From NCBI GenBank assembly GCA_028289345.1, contig JANQQL010000001.1, positions 186,001-250,000 of the forward strand: a stretch of 64,000 nucleotides of DNA, in the 5' to 3' direction. Below are positions 1 through 9,796 of this stretch, in pieces. Numbering within the stretch: the stretch's first letter is position 1; each line of letters starts with the position of its first letter. This stretch comes from Planctomycetota bacterium. Lineage in GTDB: Bacteria; Planctomycetota; B15-G4; SIAN01. A model generated the notes under the pieces. That model saw only the letters and a program-made list of their open reading frames with translations. It was not told where the DNA came from and made no database searches. Made by a program: the position numbers and the translations under genes.

Positions 1-2039
1 GCGGCATCGCGCAAGTCGACCGCAGCAAGGGGCAGCTGCCCTCTGGTTTGACCATCCAAGCTGCGGATTTCGGTCGTGCCGTTGTGGCCACCGATCAGGT
101 AGTCCGCACCTGCCACCCAGCGGAGCGGTCCGCTGCGTTCCATCTGGCACGGCGACTCCCGACGACCACGAATGTTGTAGAGCCGATGGTTGGGGGAATC
201 GGGACGACCACGGCGAAACAGCAGATGATGTCCACCAGGCGCGGCCATGGCGCCTTGGGGAAAGGAACGCAGCCGTCCATCTTCCACATCCAGCAATTGA
301 TCGACGCGCTTGCCCTCGTCATCGATCACTCCGACGAGCAAATGACGGCGGGCCGAGATCCAGCGCAAGGAGACAATTTCCCCGTCGATATCGAAGGAAT
401 CTCGAATGGGAGGCGCTTGGCGATCCGTCGCTTCGGGAGAAAGGTCAAACAGCTGGAGCATGCCGTCCCAACGCTCATCCCAAAGAGCCAACAAGGACGA
501 ATCTTCGGTCACGGCAAAGGTCTCGGGCTCGGGACTGAACAGAAAGGTCTCGACGTTGTTGCTCCGATCCGAGTCGGGGAACTGCTCTTCCGGATCGACG
601 ATCAAGCGCAACGGTTCTTCGAACAGGTCTTTCTGTTCGAACACGGCAACCCCCTGAGAGAACTTCAAAGTCTCCTTGCGGGTCCTGGCCTCGTACACGA
701 TCCACAAATCCACATCGGCGATTGGAAACCCGTTGCCCGGCGGTGGGTCCAGTCGAACCTGGGCTCGCAACTCGTAGCGATCTTCCTGAGGCCTGGCCCG
801 GACCGGCCCAAGCACCAGGTCAGGCGTCTTCCCACTGATCCAACGATAAAGCCGTTTGGTTCCCGTGTCGGCAAAGACCGGACGCACACCGCCTTCGCTG
901 CTGGCAGCGTCACGGATCGCGGCCCGCAATGTGGCAGATCCGTGAACCTGCTTGACAGCGATCCAACCGTTCAGAACCCGCGCATCGGAAGCACTCCTGC
1001 GCAAGTCTGCTTGAGCCATTCGTCGTAGCTCACTGTCCGCCTCGGGCACCGAGAGCAGAGCCACGATTTCGGGCAAACAGCTCAGCTCCGGAGGCAACGG
1101 TTGCTCGCGGTCTTGCAGCGCCGCCATAGTGAGGCAGCGCACCATCTCGTAAATCTGGTCGGGAGCCGGAGCGAACCAAAACCCGGGCCGCGGGCTCACC
1201 GGCAACGAAGCATCCAGGTTCGGGGCGAGAAGCAAATGCAACTGCGGAGGCAACCAACCCGGAAGAGCTTCCGCCACAATGCCGACGGCTTCTGTCAGCA
1301 AGTGCTCCGGCAGACTCGACGTGCTGGCAACTTCCAGGCGACACGAGTCCAGCTCCAGGGTCTCACTGCGAAGCGGCCCAGCGGCCCAACCTCGGAACGG
1401 TCCTTTGCCACGAAACAGCCGCCAAGCGGGATCGGGTTGATCGACTTCCTCGGGCAGCGGAAACACTGTCCACGAACTTTCCTCATCTCGCGGAACCCAA
1501 ACCTCCTGTTCGAAGCTCTTGATGCTTGGATCCACGACGGGAACACACTGCGAGTCTTCGAGAAACACCAGGGGCAGGGGACGACCGGGCTGGGTCGCGC
1601 TGACCCCCACCGCGGGCCCCCGATACTGGATTCGAAGACGGCCGATGCCGGATTCCTCGGACAGCTCCGCGGCGTAGTGTCGCAAGTCGCGGCCCGAGCG
1701 AAACACCGCAGTCAGCCCGGCGGTCTGCTCTTCATAGGACCGCTTTCCCACCATGACCGAATCGATGGTGAACGAGTCGGGGAGCAGAAAACGAATGCTT
1801 TCCGGGGAGGACTCATTCGCTGGCAGATCCGCGGACCAGTCGCCCACGATCATGAGCTGATCCGGGTCGAACACCAGTTTCGAACGCACGTTCTTGCAAG
1901 GGGTCCCGTCGAATCCTCCGAGAGAGGGCAGGGTGTCCGAGGCCAAAAGCGCCGGAAGGTCGTGGTGAACCTGAACGGCGACGAGGAACGCAAAGACACT
2001 GGCCAAGGCCCAAGCCGCGCGCCGAATCCGGAATCCCAT
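1..2039 (-). CDS. Partial secreted protein with C-terminal beta-propeller-like region (3' end beyond window)
   Basis: This gene is absent from the ORF track because its stop lies outside the window. Reading the minus strand from the ATG at 2039 gives 679 open codons to the left edge. The N-terminus (MGFRIRRAAWALASVFAFLV) is a basic stretch plus hydrophobic segment, so the protein is probably exported. Residues of roughly 1-400 match nothing I recognise. A stretch ending in DPEEQFPDSDRSNNV resembles the end of CARDB-like or M1-peptidase accessory domains, but no HEXXH zinc motif is visible. The last 200 or so visible residues contain repeated short strands such as LLALWDERWDGMLQLFDLS and HHLLFRRGRPDS, similar to TolB/WD40-type propeller blades. 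It lies 185 nt downstream of the kinase-AAA gene on the same strand and may be cotranscribed with it. That it is a real gene is well supported; its function is unknown. Confidence 0.75.
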   Translation of the reverse strand, partial: MGFRIRRAAWALASVFAFLVAVQVHHDLPALLASDTLPSLGGFDGTPCKNVRSKLVFDPDQLMIVGDWSADLPANESSPESIRFLLPDSFTIDSVMVGKRSYEEQTAGLTAVFRSGRDLRHYAAELSEESGIGRLRIQYRGPAVGVSATQPGRPLPLVFLEDSQCVPVVDPSIKSFEQEVWVPRDEESSWTVFPLPEEVDQPDPAWRLFRGKGPFRGWAAGPLRSETLELDSCRLEVASTSSLPEHLLTEAVGIVAEALPGWLPPQLHLLLAPNLDASLPVSPRPGFWFAPAPDQIYEMVRCLTMAALQDREQPLPPELSCLPEIVALLSVPEADSELRRMAQADLRRSASDARVLNGWIAVKQVHGSATLRAAIRDAASSEGGVRPVFADTGTKRLYRWISGKTPDLVLGPVRARPQEDRYELRAQVRLDPPPGNGFPIADVDLWIVYEARTRKETLKFSQGVAVFEQKDLFEEPLRLIVDPEEQFPDSDRSNNVETFLFSPEPETFAVTEDSSLLALWDERWDGMLQLFDLSPEATDRQAPPIRDSFDIDGEIVSLRWISARRHLLVGVIDDEGKRVDQLLDVEDGRLRSFPQGAMAAPGGHHLLFRRGRPDSPNHRLYNIRGRRESPCQMERSGPLRWVAGADYLIGGHNGTTEIRSLDGQTRGQLPLAAVDLRDA

Positions 2040-2224
2040 CGCTATCACCGCAGTCTCACGTCTTCCCAAAGGCTGTCTGACCGCCCAAGTCCGAGAACGC
2101 GAACCGAGGGTTGCCCCCATCACCGCTGGACCGCCCTCGTCGCCCCTCCAATTCCCGCCCCACTATTCTGCCCGCTCGGCAGGAGAAGCATCACTCTCAG
2201 CTTCGGATCCCGGTCCCTTCGAAT

Positions 2225-5200
2225 TCAAGGAATCCGCGGTCCCCCGAAGACTTCCCGACAAAGAGGGTCACGGGCAAGGATTCGTTTCCGCACTTTTTCC
2301 GAAGAGACTCCCTCCAAGCGGGCCAGCAAAAGCGTCCGCGCTTTCTCGAGGAACTCCGACGCTTGTTCTTGGTGCCCGGACTCGCGCAGCATCACCGAGT
2401 GCACGAAGTAGATCTCTGCCGCACGGCGGCGACGCACCCCCAAGGTGGAAACATCTTTGACGGCTTTGCGAGTGATGGCGAGTGCCCAGCGCAGTCGACC
2501 GAGGTCCCGGTAACACCAGGCGAGGGCCGCCTGCCCGCGGGCCTCCAAGCGAGCGGCAGCCAAGTCTCGAGCCTTGGCGATGGCCCGGCGGGCGTAGCGC
2601 ACCGCCTTCTTGACCGAGAAACGGCGCATCCGCGGCCATCGGTAAAGAAGTGCCAGGGCCCCCAGGGTGTGAACTTCCAGGTACTGGTCTTCGATACGGC
2701 GCGCCACGCGCAGGGTTCGCGCCAGGTCCCGGGCGGCCGCTTCGGGGTTGCCGCGACGCGCCTCGGTGTCGCCGCGGATGTACCATCCAATCCCGAGATG
2801 TCGGTAGTCGCCATCGGCTTCGGCCGATCCCAACGCGAGGTCCGCCGCTCGCAAGGCCTTGCGATCGTCACCCAGCTCTCGAAACAACCGAGCGGAGCTC
2901 AACAACAATCCCCGTTGCAACGGGCGGCGACCCAGGTTTCGTGCCAGGGCCCGACCTTCCCGCAGGAGGGAGCGAGCTTCGTCGAAACGTTCTAGCTCCA
3001 GCAGAAGATTGCCTCGCTCTTTGCAATAGCGAGCGCGCATGGCGGGCGAGGCCCCGGATTCGAACGCCGCCTCGGCCTGCTCGAGGGTCTCTGCGCACCC
3101 CTCTTCGTCACCGCGCCACAACAGCGACTCGGCCAGGTCCAAGAGGATCAGTCCGCGGGCCCCCTCCAGGCCGACGTTCGACGCGGCCACCAACGCGGCA
3201 CGCAGGTAGCTCTCTGCGGCCAAGAAGTGACCGGTGCGCGCACTGAAGCGTCCCAAACCATGGTACGCACGGCTGCGAAACTCCGAATCGTCCAAGAGCG
3301 TGGCCAAGCGGACCGCTTCGGAAAACGAATCCCACTCCAGGTCGGAGGCACCACGAAAGTGCGCGAACTCGCCTTGCAACAACAGCGCCTCGCACTGCTC
3401 GCGATGGAGCGGCGGATCCAGACGGGCCAATTCCACCGCGGACCGAGTCAAACGCAGGATCCGATCCGGCTCGCCTTCGACATTCAGCACCTCGACGGCC
3501 GGGCCCAGATGGTCAAGCAGCACCTGGCGATCACGTCCCAGATCCGCGTGCAAGGCGGCTTTCAATGAGCTGCGTGGAGGAGCGTCAAGCCCCGTGGCCT
3601 CCCGGTCGTAGTAGCGGGCAACCCGAGAGTGAATGGTCCGACGCCGCTGGAGCGAAGTGCTCGACAGAACGAACTGACGGAATGCGCCGTGGCGAAACCT
3701 GGCTTGGATTCCTCGCAAGGTGACGAAGATGTTCTCTCGCTGCAAGCTCGCAAACAAAGTTGCGAATGGAACGTCGGGCAGATCCAACACCTCCCGAAGA
3801 ACTGCAATGCGAAACGTTCCCCCCAACACCGAAGCCGCTTCGACCGCAAGTCTTGCCCGCCGCGACAGCCGTTCCCAGCGTCGCGCGAACAACTCTTCCA
3901 TCGTCTGAGGAAGGGCTCCCTTGAATCGCGACGACTGCAGTCGGTCCCAGTCCTGGGTGCGGCGAACGAGTTCGATCAACTCGAGGACCAGATAGGGGTT
4001 CCCATCGGTGGTGCTCCGGAGGCGGTCCGCCATGCCTCGGTCCACGGGAATCGGCAGAGCCAAGTCGAACAACATCGCCTCGATGTCAGGTACGGAAAGA
4101 TTCCCGAGGCCGAGCACTTCGCAGCGGGAGCGCAATCGCTTCAAGGACCGGTTCACTTCCGAGTCGACGGGTTCGTCCGTGCGCTGGGTCAGCAAGAGCA
4201 TCACTCGCTCCTGACCAGAAATGTCGCGCAAGGATTCCAGGAACTGGCGGGTCGCAGGATCGGCGTGATGGACCCCTTCCACCACCACAAACGTCGGCTC
4301 CTCCTGAGATATCCCGACCAGCAACTCGCGCAATAGCTCCGCCAAGTCCCGCGGAGGCGATCCGTTGTCCTCCTGATCCCCCAACAGGTGATCGGCGAGT
4401 CCTTCGCGACGCCGGAGTGACCCTCCCAAATAGTGATCCAGTCGTTCCATCGCACGGGCGCGGGCGGCTTTGGGACTGAGCCCTCGAATTCCCAACGCAT
4501 GGGTCAACATCACCTTCATCGGGTAGAGAGGCAACGGAACCGCCACCGGCGCGCACTGGGCGACCAAAAAGTACGCGCTCTTGCCGGTGTCCTCGAGCCA
4601 ACTCGCGTACTGATCGAGGAGCCGGGTCTTCCCCACTCCCGCTTCGCCTTCGATCCACCAGGAGCTCCCCTGCCCCGAACCGAGCAGTCGGTGGGCTGCT
4701 TCGCGCAGCTCCCCCATCTCCTTTGCTCGCCCAACCATGCGCGTCATGCGGCGCACCACGAGTTGACGACGCGAGCGCGAAATCATGGTGCTTTCTGCCG
4801 AGGTCGCGGCCAGCCACCAGTCCGACGTCTCGCCCTCTTCGAGAACGCGAGCCAAAGAATCCGCCCGAAAGAAACGGTCTTCCGGTCGTCGTTGGAGCAA
4901 CAACATCACCAGCTGTTCGAGAAAGTAGCTGGCTCCTGGCCGAACCACGGTCAGACTCGGCAAGTCGCGAGTCACCAACGCGGCCTGATAGACGTCGAAG
5001 CCTTCCTCCAATTCCGCTGCCAAGGGATGGACTCCGGCTGCCATCTCGAACATCACCAGCCCCAACGCGAACAGGTCACTGTTCTCCGTTGCCGGAGTTC
5101 CCTGAAGCTGTTCTGGCGCGGCGTAAGCCACGGTGCCCAGGAACCGACCCGCCGAGGTCGCGCCGGTCGGGATGGCAGTCCTCGCGCGGGGAGCACGAGG

Positions 5201-5752
5201 AACCTCTTCGTTCCCCAAGTGCTTGACGCGGGCCAAGCCGAAATCCACCAACTTGACGCGACCCGATTCGTCGACAAACAGGTTGGCCGGTTTCAGATCG
5301 CGGTGCACGATTCCCTTGGCATGCACGAACGCCAACGCCTCGGCAATCTGTCGACCGACCGATCGCACCATCGTCTCCGGAAGCACGCCACCTTCGTCCA
5401 GGACGTCACGCAACGATCGACCGTGCAGCAATTCTTGAACGATGAAATGGACCTGTTGCCCGTCGCTGCGGCGTACACGCCCCACTTCGTAGACCCGCGC
5501 GATCCCGGGATGGGCCGCGCCGAGCCCCACCCCGGCCTCTCGTTTGAATCGGCGAATCACCCCGGCATCCAGCGAGAATCGCTGATCCAGGACCTTCAAT
5601 GCCACTTCGGTCCCGGCGGCCAGGCCCCGGCGGCGGGTTTCGACGCGGGCACGGTACACCGCCCCCATCGCCCCCTTGCCCAACAGCTCCCCGATCCGAT
5701 AACCGCGGAGGGTGGCCGGCAACGAAGAGATCGAGTCATTCGAGTTCGCCAT
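2225..5752 (-). CDS. Serine/threonine protein kinase fused to AAA ATPase and TPR-like repeats
   Basis: A 1175-residue signalling protein. Residues about 18-305 are a Hanks-type kinase: glycine loop GKGAMGAVY (25-33), catalytic Lys53 in VALK, HRDLKPANLF at 150, DFG at 170-172, and the activation-segment end APEQ near 212. Residues about 340-620 form an AAA/NACHT-type ATPase with Walker A GEAGVGKTRLLDQY (369-382) and the region TDGNPYLVLELIELVRR typical of the AAA_16 group. The remainder is helical TPR-like repeats. This architecture is known from PknB-fused LAL-type regulators. The family phosphorylates proteins on Ser/Thr, and the ATPase-TPR part probably senses a ligand or partner. No transmembrane segment was seen, so it is probably cytoplasmic. 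It is transcribed divergently from cysS with 113 nt between the starts. The substrate is unknown. Confidence 0.9.
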   Translation of the reverse strand: MANSNDSISSLPATLRGYRIGELLGKGAMGAVYRARVETRRRGLAAGTEVALKVLDQRFSLDAGVIRRFKREAGVGLGAAHPGIARVYEVGRVRRSDGQQVHFIVQELLHGRSLRDVLDEGGVLPETMVRSVGRQIAEALAFVHAKGIVHRDLKPANLFVDESGRVKLVDFGLARVKHLGNEEVPRAPRARTAIPTGATSAGRFLGTVAYAAPEQLQGTPATENSDLFALGLVMFEMAAGVHPLAAELEEGFDVYQAALVTRDLPSLTVVRPGASYFLEQLVMLLLQRRPEDRFFRADSLARVLEEGETSDWWLAATSAESTMISRSRRQLVVRRMTRMVGRAKEMGELREAAHRLLGSGQGSSWWIEGEAGVGKTRLLDQYASWLEDTGKSAYFLVAQCAPVAVPLPLYPMKVMLTHALGIRGLSPKAARARAMERLDHYLGGSLRRREGLADHLLGDQEDNGSPPRDLAELLRELLVGISQEEPTFVVVEGVHHADPATRQFLESLRDISGQERVMLLLTQRTDEPVDSEVNRSLKRLRSRCEVLGLGNLSVPDIEAMLFDLALPIPVDRGMADRLRSTTDGNPYLVLELIELVRRTQDWDRLQSSRFKGALPQTMEELFARRWERLSRRARLAVEAASVLGGTFRIAVLREVLDLPDVPFATLFASLQRENIFVTLRGIQARFRHGAFRQFVLSSTSLQRRRTIHSRVARYYDREATGLDAPPRSSLKAALHADLGRDRQVLLDHLGPAVEVLNVEGEPDRILRLTRSAVELARLDPPLHREQCEALLLQGEFAHFRGASDLEWDSFSEAVRLATLLDDSEFRSRAYHGLGRFSARTGHFLAAESYLRAALVAASNVGLEGARGLILLDLAESLLWRGDEEGCAETLEQAEAAFESGASPAMRARYCKERGNLLLELERFDEARSLLREGRALARNLGRRPLQRGLLLSSARLFRELGDDRKALRAADLALGSAEADGDYRHLGIGWYIRGDTEARRGNPEAAARDLARTLRVARRIEDQYLEVHTLGALALLYRWPRMRRFSVKKAVRYARRAIAKARDLAAARLEARGQAALAWCYRDLGRLRWALAITRKAVKDVSTLGVRRRRAAEIYFVHSVMLRESGHQEQASEFLEKARTLLLARLEGVSSEKVRKRILARDPLCREVFGGPRIP

Positions 5753-5865
5753 GCTCGTCCGCCACTCTCACCGTCGGTTCCCCTCTGCGCTTGACTTGCT
5801 CCCGAGCCGCCACCAGACTACCTTGTTTCCTCGTCCGATCTTCCTCTTCCCGTTGCTTGCCCGAA

Positions 5866-7284
5866 ATGACACTTCACCTTTACAACACCCAATCGAAAAA
5901 ACTGGAGGAGCTGGTTCCCCAGACCCCCGGGAAGGTCCGAATGTACAACTGCGGACCCACGGTGTACTCCTCGCCGCACATCGGGAACTTCCGCTCCTTT
6001 TTGGTCGCCGACTTGCTGCGTCGCTATCTCGAGTGGCGTGGTTTCGAAGTCCACCAAATCATGAACCTGACCGACGTTGGACATTTGACCAATGACGAAG
6101 AAGAGTCGGGCGAAGACAAGATGGAGGCCGCCTCACGGCGAGAGAAGAAAACCGCTTGGCAGATCGCGGAGTCCTACATCGAAGAGTTCTTCGCCGCTTG
6201 CCAGCTGTTGTCGCTGAGGCCGGCCCACGAGTACCCACGCGCCACCGATCATATCCAGGAAATGCAAGACATGATCTCCGCACTCTTGGAGCGTGGCTAT
6301 GCCTACACCACCGATCAAGGCAACGTCTACTTCGAAGTTTCCCGCTTCGCCTCCTATGGCAACCTATCAGGAAACAAGAGCGACGACTTGCTTGCGGGCG
6401 CGCGCATTGAAGTGAATCCCGAAAAGCGTGACCCCCGCGACTTTGCCTTGTGGAAGACCGACGACGCTCACCAGATGCAGTGGGACTCCCCCTGGGGACG
6501 GGGCTTTCCCGGCTGGCACATTGAATGCTCTGCCATGTCCCGCAAGTACTTGGGCGACACCCTCGACATCCACACCGGCGGGGAAGACAACATTTTCCCC
6601 CATCACGAATGCGAGATCGCCCAATCCGAATGCGCCAATGGTCAACCATTCGTGCGCCATTGGTTGCACGTCCGTCACTTGTTGGTCGACGGGGCGAAGA
6701 TGTCCAAGCGAGCCGGCACCTTTTTCACCTTGCAGGACCTGGCGGACAAGGGATACGGAGGGGACGCCGTGCGTTTGGCGTTGTTGAAAGTGCACTATCG
6801 GGAGCCGCTGAACTTCACCTTTTCCGTGCTGGACGAGACTCAGCGCAAAGCGGAGCGCTACCGGGACCTTCGAGACCGACTCCGAAAGGCCGCCCATGGC
6901 GACGCGGTTTCGGCAGAAACCCAAGAGTTTCTCGCCAGCGCTCGCCAGCGATTCCAGGAATCGATGGATGACGACATGAACGTCTCGGTTGGCCTCGCCG
7001 TGATCGACGAACTCGTCAGTGAGGCAAACCGTCGCAACCCACAAAGTGGCGAGGCCCAGGCATTTCTCGACCAGCTGCTCTCCCTGTGGGATGTGTTCGG
7101 ACTGCTGGAACAAGAAGCAGAGATTCAAGAAATGGATCCTGCTTTGCAGAAACTTCTGGACGAACGCGAGCAAGCGCGAGCCAACAAAGATTTCGAGGCG
7201 TCCGACCGCATTCGCGACGAGATCCGTGCCGCCGGCTTCGTCATCGTGGACACCCCGGAAGGACCGCAGCTGAAGCCGGCGTGA
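5866..7284 (+). CDS. cysS: Cysteinyl-tRNA synthetase
   Basis: Class I aminoacyl-tRNA synthetase that charges tRNA-Cys with cysteine using ATP, in the cytoplasm. The 472-residue length is normal for the family. The N-terminus carries [15 protein letters not shown], which contains the zinc-ligand Cys and the HIGH-type signature (HIGN) at about residue 38. The further zinc ligands [10 protein letters not shown] and [10 protein letters not shown] are present, as is the KMSKR loop ([11 protein letters not shown]) near residue 278. The track ORF begins 267 nt upstream, but that extension is shadow sequence. The ATG at 5866 begins the conserved start [12 protein letters not shown]. It stands alone between a divergent kinase gene and a 325-nt gap. 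Confidence 0.97.
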   Translation: MTLHLYNTQSKKLEELVPQTPGKVRMYNCGPTVYSSPHIGNFRSFLVADLLRRYLEWRGFEVHQIMNLTDVGHLTNDEEESGEDKMEAASRREKKTAWQIAESYIEEFFAACQLLSLRPAHEYPRATDHIQEMQDMISALLERGYAYTTDQGNVYFEVSRFASYGNLSGNKSDDLLAGARIEVNPEKRDPRDFALWKTDDAHQMQWDSPWGRGFPGWHIECSAMSRKYLGDTLDIHTGGEDNIFPHHECEIAQSECANGQPFVRHWLHVRHLLVDGAKMSKRAGTFFTLQDLADKGYGGDAVRLALLKVHYREPLNFTFSVLDETQRKAERYRDLRDRLRKAAHGDAVSAETQEFLASARQRFQESMDDDMNVSVGLAVIDELVSEANRRNPQSGEAQAFLDQLLSLWDVFGLLEQEAEIQEMDPALQKLLDEREQARANKDFEASDRIRDEIRAAGFVIVDTPEGPQLKPA

Positions 7285-7609
7285 GCCCGAGCCCTCCCCC
7301 AGGGAATGACTGCCCACGAGTGAGGAAACATCCCTACCGGGAAACCAGCTCGTGTTCCGGACCAGCCTGTCCGACCCTCGTGGCGGGTTCGTAAGCACTC
7401 GAGGTCAACCCTCTTTTGAAGGGCGTCCCCGAACCTGTCCGCCCCCGCAGCGACCGTTTCATGATTGGCTCGCTCGACTCCTGTCTCAGATCAGCACGGA
7501 ATGCCAGTTGCTGGTCAAACGATCATCGCTCCAAGGGCACCTCGCAAGCCCCGGGGACACGAAAGTCATGAGCGGTCAGTGAAAGGACGCCTGCACGAGG
7601 ATCGATGAG
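7285..7609. other. Intergenic gap between cysS and the acyl-CoA synthetase
   Basis: 325 nt. It encodes no convincing ORF (the 76-codon reading frame at 7352-7582 has no protein-like composition), no tRNA and no strong terminator. A weak CCCT/AGGG hairpin near 7410-7427 lacks a T tract. It presumably carries the promoter of the downstream gene, but I could not pick one. Confidence 0.5.
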
Positions 7610-9787
7610 ATGACCGCTGACCTCGAAGACCACGCCAAGAAAATTGGTCCGCTTGTTGGCTCCGTCTCTCCCGACAACCTCGCCAACCTTGACCCTCTCC
7701 TGCGCCCCTCCTCCATCGCCATCGTCGGGGCCTCTCACAAGCCGGGCCGAATTGGGAGCGAGATCCTGGCCAACCTGCAGCAAGGTGGATTTCAGGGCAA
7801 ACTCTTCCCCGTGCATCCTTCCGCTGAGTTCCTCGGATCGATGAAAGCCTATCCCACGGTCCTCGACATCCCGGACCACGTTGATCTGGCGGTCCTTGTG
7901 GTGCCCGCTCGGACCGTCTCGACTGTCGCCCGACAATGCGGGGAGAAAGGAGTGCGCGGCCTGGTCGTGATCAGCGCCGGCTTTCGCGAAGTGGGTGCTG
8001 CCGGAGAGTCTCTCGAAAAAGAACTCGCCGACGTCTGCCACGAGTATCACATGCGGATGATCGGGCCGAACTGTCTCGGGATCAACAACTCAAATCCCGA
8101 GGTTGCGATGAACGCAACCTTTGCTCCGGGAGCCCCCCTCCCCGGCGCGGTCGGGTTTCTTTCCCAGAGCGGTGCCCTGGGGGTTGCGGCTTGGACCGAA
8201 ATGCGGAAACGAGGCCTCGGCATCTCTCAGTTCATCTCCATTGGCAACGCCACCGACGTCACGGCCAACGACCTACTCGAGTACTGGAAGGGGGATCCGG
8301 GAACTTCCATCATTGCCATGTACCTGGAGAGTTTTCGAGATGCTCGCCGATTCCTCGGCCTGGCTCGCGCGACGACGCGCAGCAAACCCGTCCTGGTGGT
8401 CAAGTCGGGGCGCACACTGGCCGGGTCCCATGCAGCCAGCTCACACACGGGAGCACTGGGTGGAAGGGACCAGGCAGCGGATGCTCTCCTGCGTCAGACC
8501 GGAGTCATTCGAGCTCGCTCGACCAGCGACCTCATGGATCTCATTCAAGCCTTCAGCCAGTGCCCCGTCGCCCAAGGGAAACGGACCGCGATCCTCACCA
8601 ATGCCGGGGGTCCCGGGATTCTGGCCACCGACGCACTGATCGAACATGGATTGACGGTGGCAGAACTGCTTCCCGAGACCAGAACCGAGCTGCAGCGGAT
8701 GCTGCCCGCCGAGGCGAGTGTCGCCAACCCGGTCGACATGATCGCCGGCGCTTCGGCCGAGGCCTTCGGCACTTGTCTGGAATGCTTGGTGCTTGCCGAG
8801 GAGGTTGATCTCGTTCTGGTCGCATTTGTGCCGCCCGTCATGGTCAATCCGACCGACGTGGTGGAAGCTGTGACGAACGTCACGCGACTCAGCAACAAGC
8901 CCGTCCTCATGGTGTTGATGGCGGAAGGGCACCACTATGAAGAAATCCCTCGCCGATTTCCCGGAAGCCCTCCGCTCTACCGCTACCCAGAGACCGCCGC
9001 CTACGTGGCCTCGGAACTGGTGAAGTGGAGCGAGAGGCGCTCCACCAAACGCGGGAACATTCCGGAATTCGCCGCCCATCGTCAGGCGGTTCGGCAGATC
9101 CTCGAGCAGGGGGAACCCGGCCAGTATCTCGAGGCGGAACAGGCATTCCGGTTGATCGATGCTTATGGAATTCCAGTCACCCCTTGGGCCACCGGACCCA
9201 CTCCGAGCGAAACCCTGGAAAACTCTCGTGGCCTGACATACCCGGTGGCGGTCAAGTTGGTGTCGGCGGCATTGGTGCACAAGAGTGACGTTGGCGGTGT
9301 CATCCTCGACGTTCCCGACACCGAATCTCTTCGAGAGGCCCTCGAGTCTCTTTCCCAATTGGCAGCTGCGTGGCAGGTGGAGCCACGCTTCCTCGTCCAA
9401 CAAATGGTCTTCGGGGAAAGGGAAGTCATCCTGGGTATGACCACGGATCCAGTCGTCGGCCCGCTCATGCTCTTCGGCATGGGAGGGAAATACGTCGAAG
9501 TGCTGCGTGACGTGACCCTCCACGTACACCCACTCACCGATTCCCAAGCAACAGAAATGGTCAAGTCGATCCGTGGCTATGACATCCTGCGTGGAGTCCG
9601 AGGGGAGGAACCGGTCGCTTTTGACGCTCTCACGGACTCGCTCTTGCGTCTCTCGGCGCTCATCACGGATTTCCCCCAGATCGCAGAGATGGACCTCAAT
9701 CCCATGCGTCTTGGAGGACGTCCGGAAGACTGCTTGGTGGTCGACGCACGCATTCGCTTGCACCAAAGCCCGACGGCTTCGGACTGA
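7610..9787 (+). CDS. ADP-forming acyl-CoA synthetase (acetate-CoA ligase family), fused alpha-beta
   Basis: A 725-residue enzyme of the NDP-forming acyl-CoA synthetase superfamily. The family interconverts acyl-CoA + ADP + phosphate with acid + CoA + ATP. The order of domains is CoA-binding Rossmann domain (LLRPSSIAIVGASHKPGRIG, about residues 25-45), succinyl-CoA-ligase-like domains with the phosphohistidine motif SHTGALGG (His near 278), then a C-terminal ATP-grasp domain (about 495-720, with FLVQQMVFGEREVILGM and the end MDLNPMRL). Both half-enzymes are in one chain, as in the ACD/Pat family, but there is no GNAT acetyltransferase domain. The exact acid cannot be told from the sequence; acetate, propionate or branched acids are all possible. 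It converges on the kinase gene with only 9 nt between the stops. Confidence 0.92.
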   Translation: MTADLEDHAKKIGPLVGSVSPDNLANLDPLLRPSSIAIVGASHKPGRIGSEILANLQQGGFQGKLFPVHPSAEFLGSMKAYPTVLDIPDHVDLAVLVVPARTVSTVARQCGEKGVRGLVVISAGFREVGAAGESLEKELADVCHEYHMRMIGPNCLGINNSNPEVAMNATFAPGAPLPGAVGFLSQSGALGVAAWTEMRKRGLGISQFISIGNATDVTANDLLEYWKGDPGTSIIAMYLESFRDARRFLGLARATTRSKPVLVVKSGRTLAGSHAASSHTGALGGRDQAADALLRQTGVIRARSTSDLMDLIQAFSQCPVAQGKRTAILTNAGGPGILATDALIEHGLTVAELLPETRTELQRMLPAEASVANPVDMIAGASAEAFGTCLECLVLAEEVDLVLVAFVPPVMVNPTDVVEAVTNVTRLSNKPVLMVLMAEGHHYEEIPRRFPGSPPLYRYPETAAYVASELVKWSERRSTKRGNIPEFAAHRQAVRQILEQGEPGQYLEAEQAFRLIDAYGIPVTPWATGPTPSETLENSRGLTYPVAVKLVSAALVHKSDVGGVILDVPDTESLREALESLSQLAAAWQVEPRFLVQQMVFGEREVILGMTTDPVVGPLMLFGMGGKYVEVLRDVTLHVHPLTDSQATEMVKSIRGYDILRGVRGEEPVAFDALTDSLLRLSALITDFPQIAEMDLNPMRLGGRPEDCLVVDARIRLHQSPTASD

Positions 9788-9796
9788 TCGGACGGA

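Noticed and set aside
1-2039. M1 aminopeptidase
   Set aside because: The middle of the protein vaguely recalls M1-like proteins, but no HEXXH or GAMEN motif is visible in the translated frame.
48-2411. Long plus-strand ORFs (326 and 436 codons) at the left edge
   Set aside because: They run antisense to an open minus-strand frame with protein-like composition and a signal peptide. Their own translations are rich in Arg, Gln, Gly and His, as expected of shadows in high-GC DNA.
7352-7582. 76-codon ORF between cysS and the acyl-CoA synthetase
   Set aside because: No ribosome-binding site, no recognisable family and an Arg/Pro-rich shadow-like composition.
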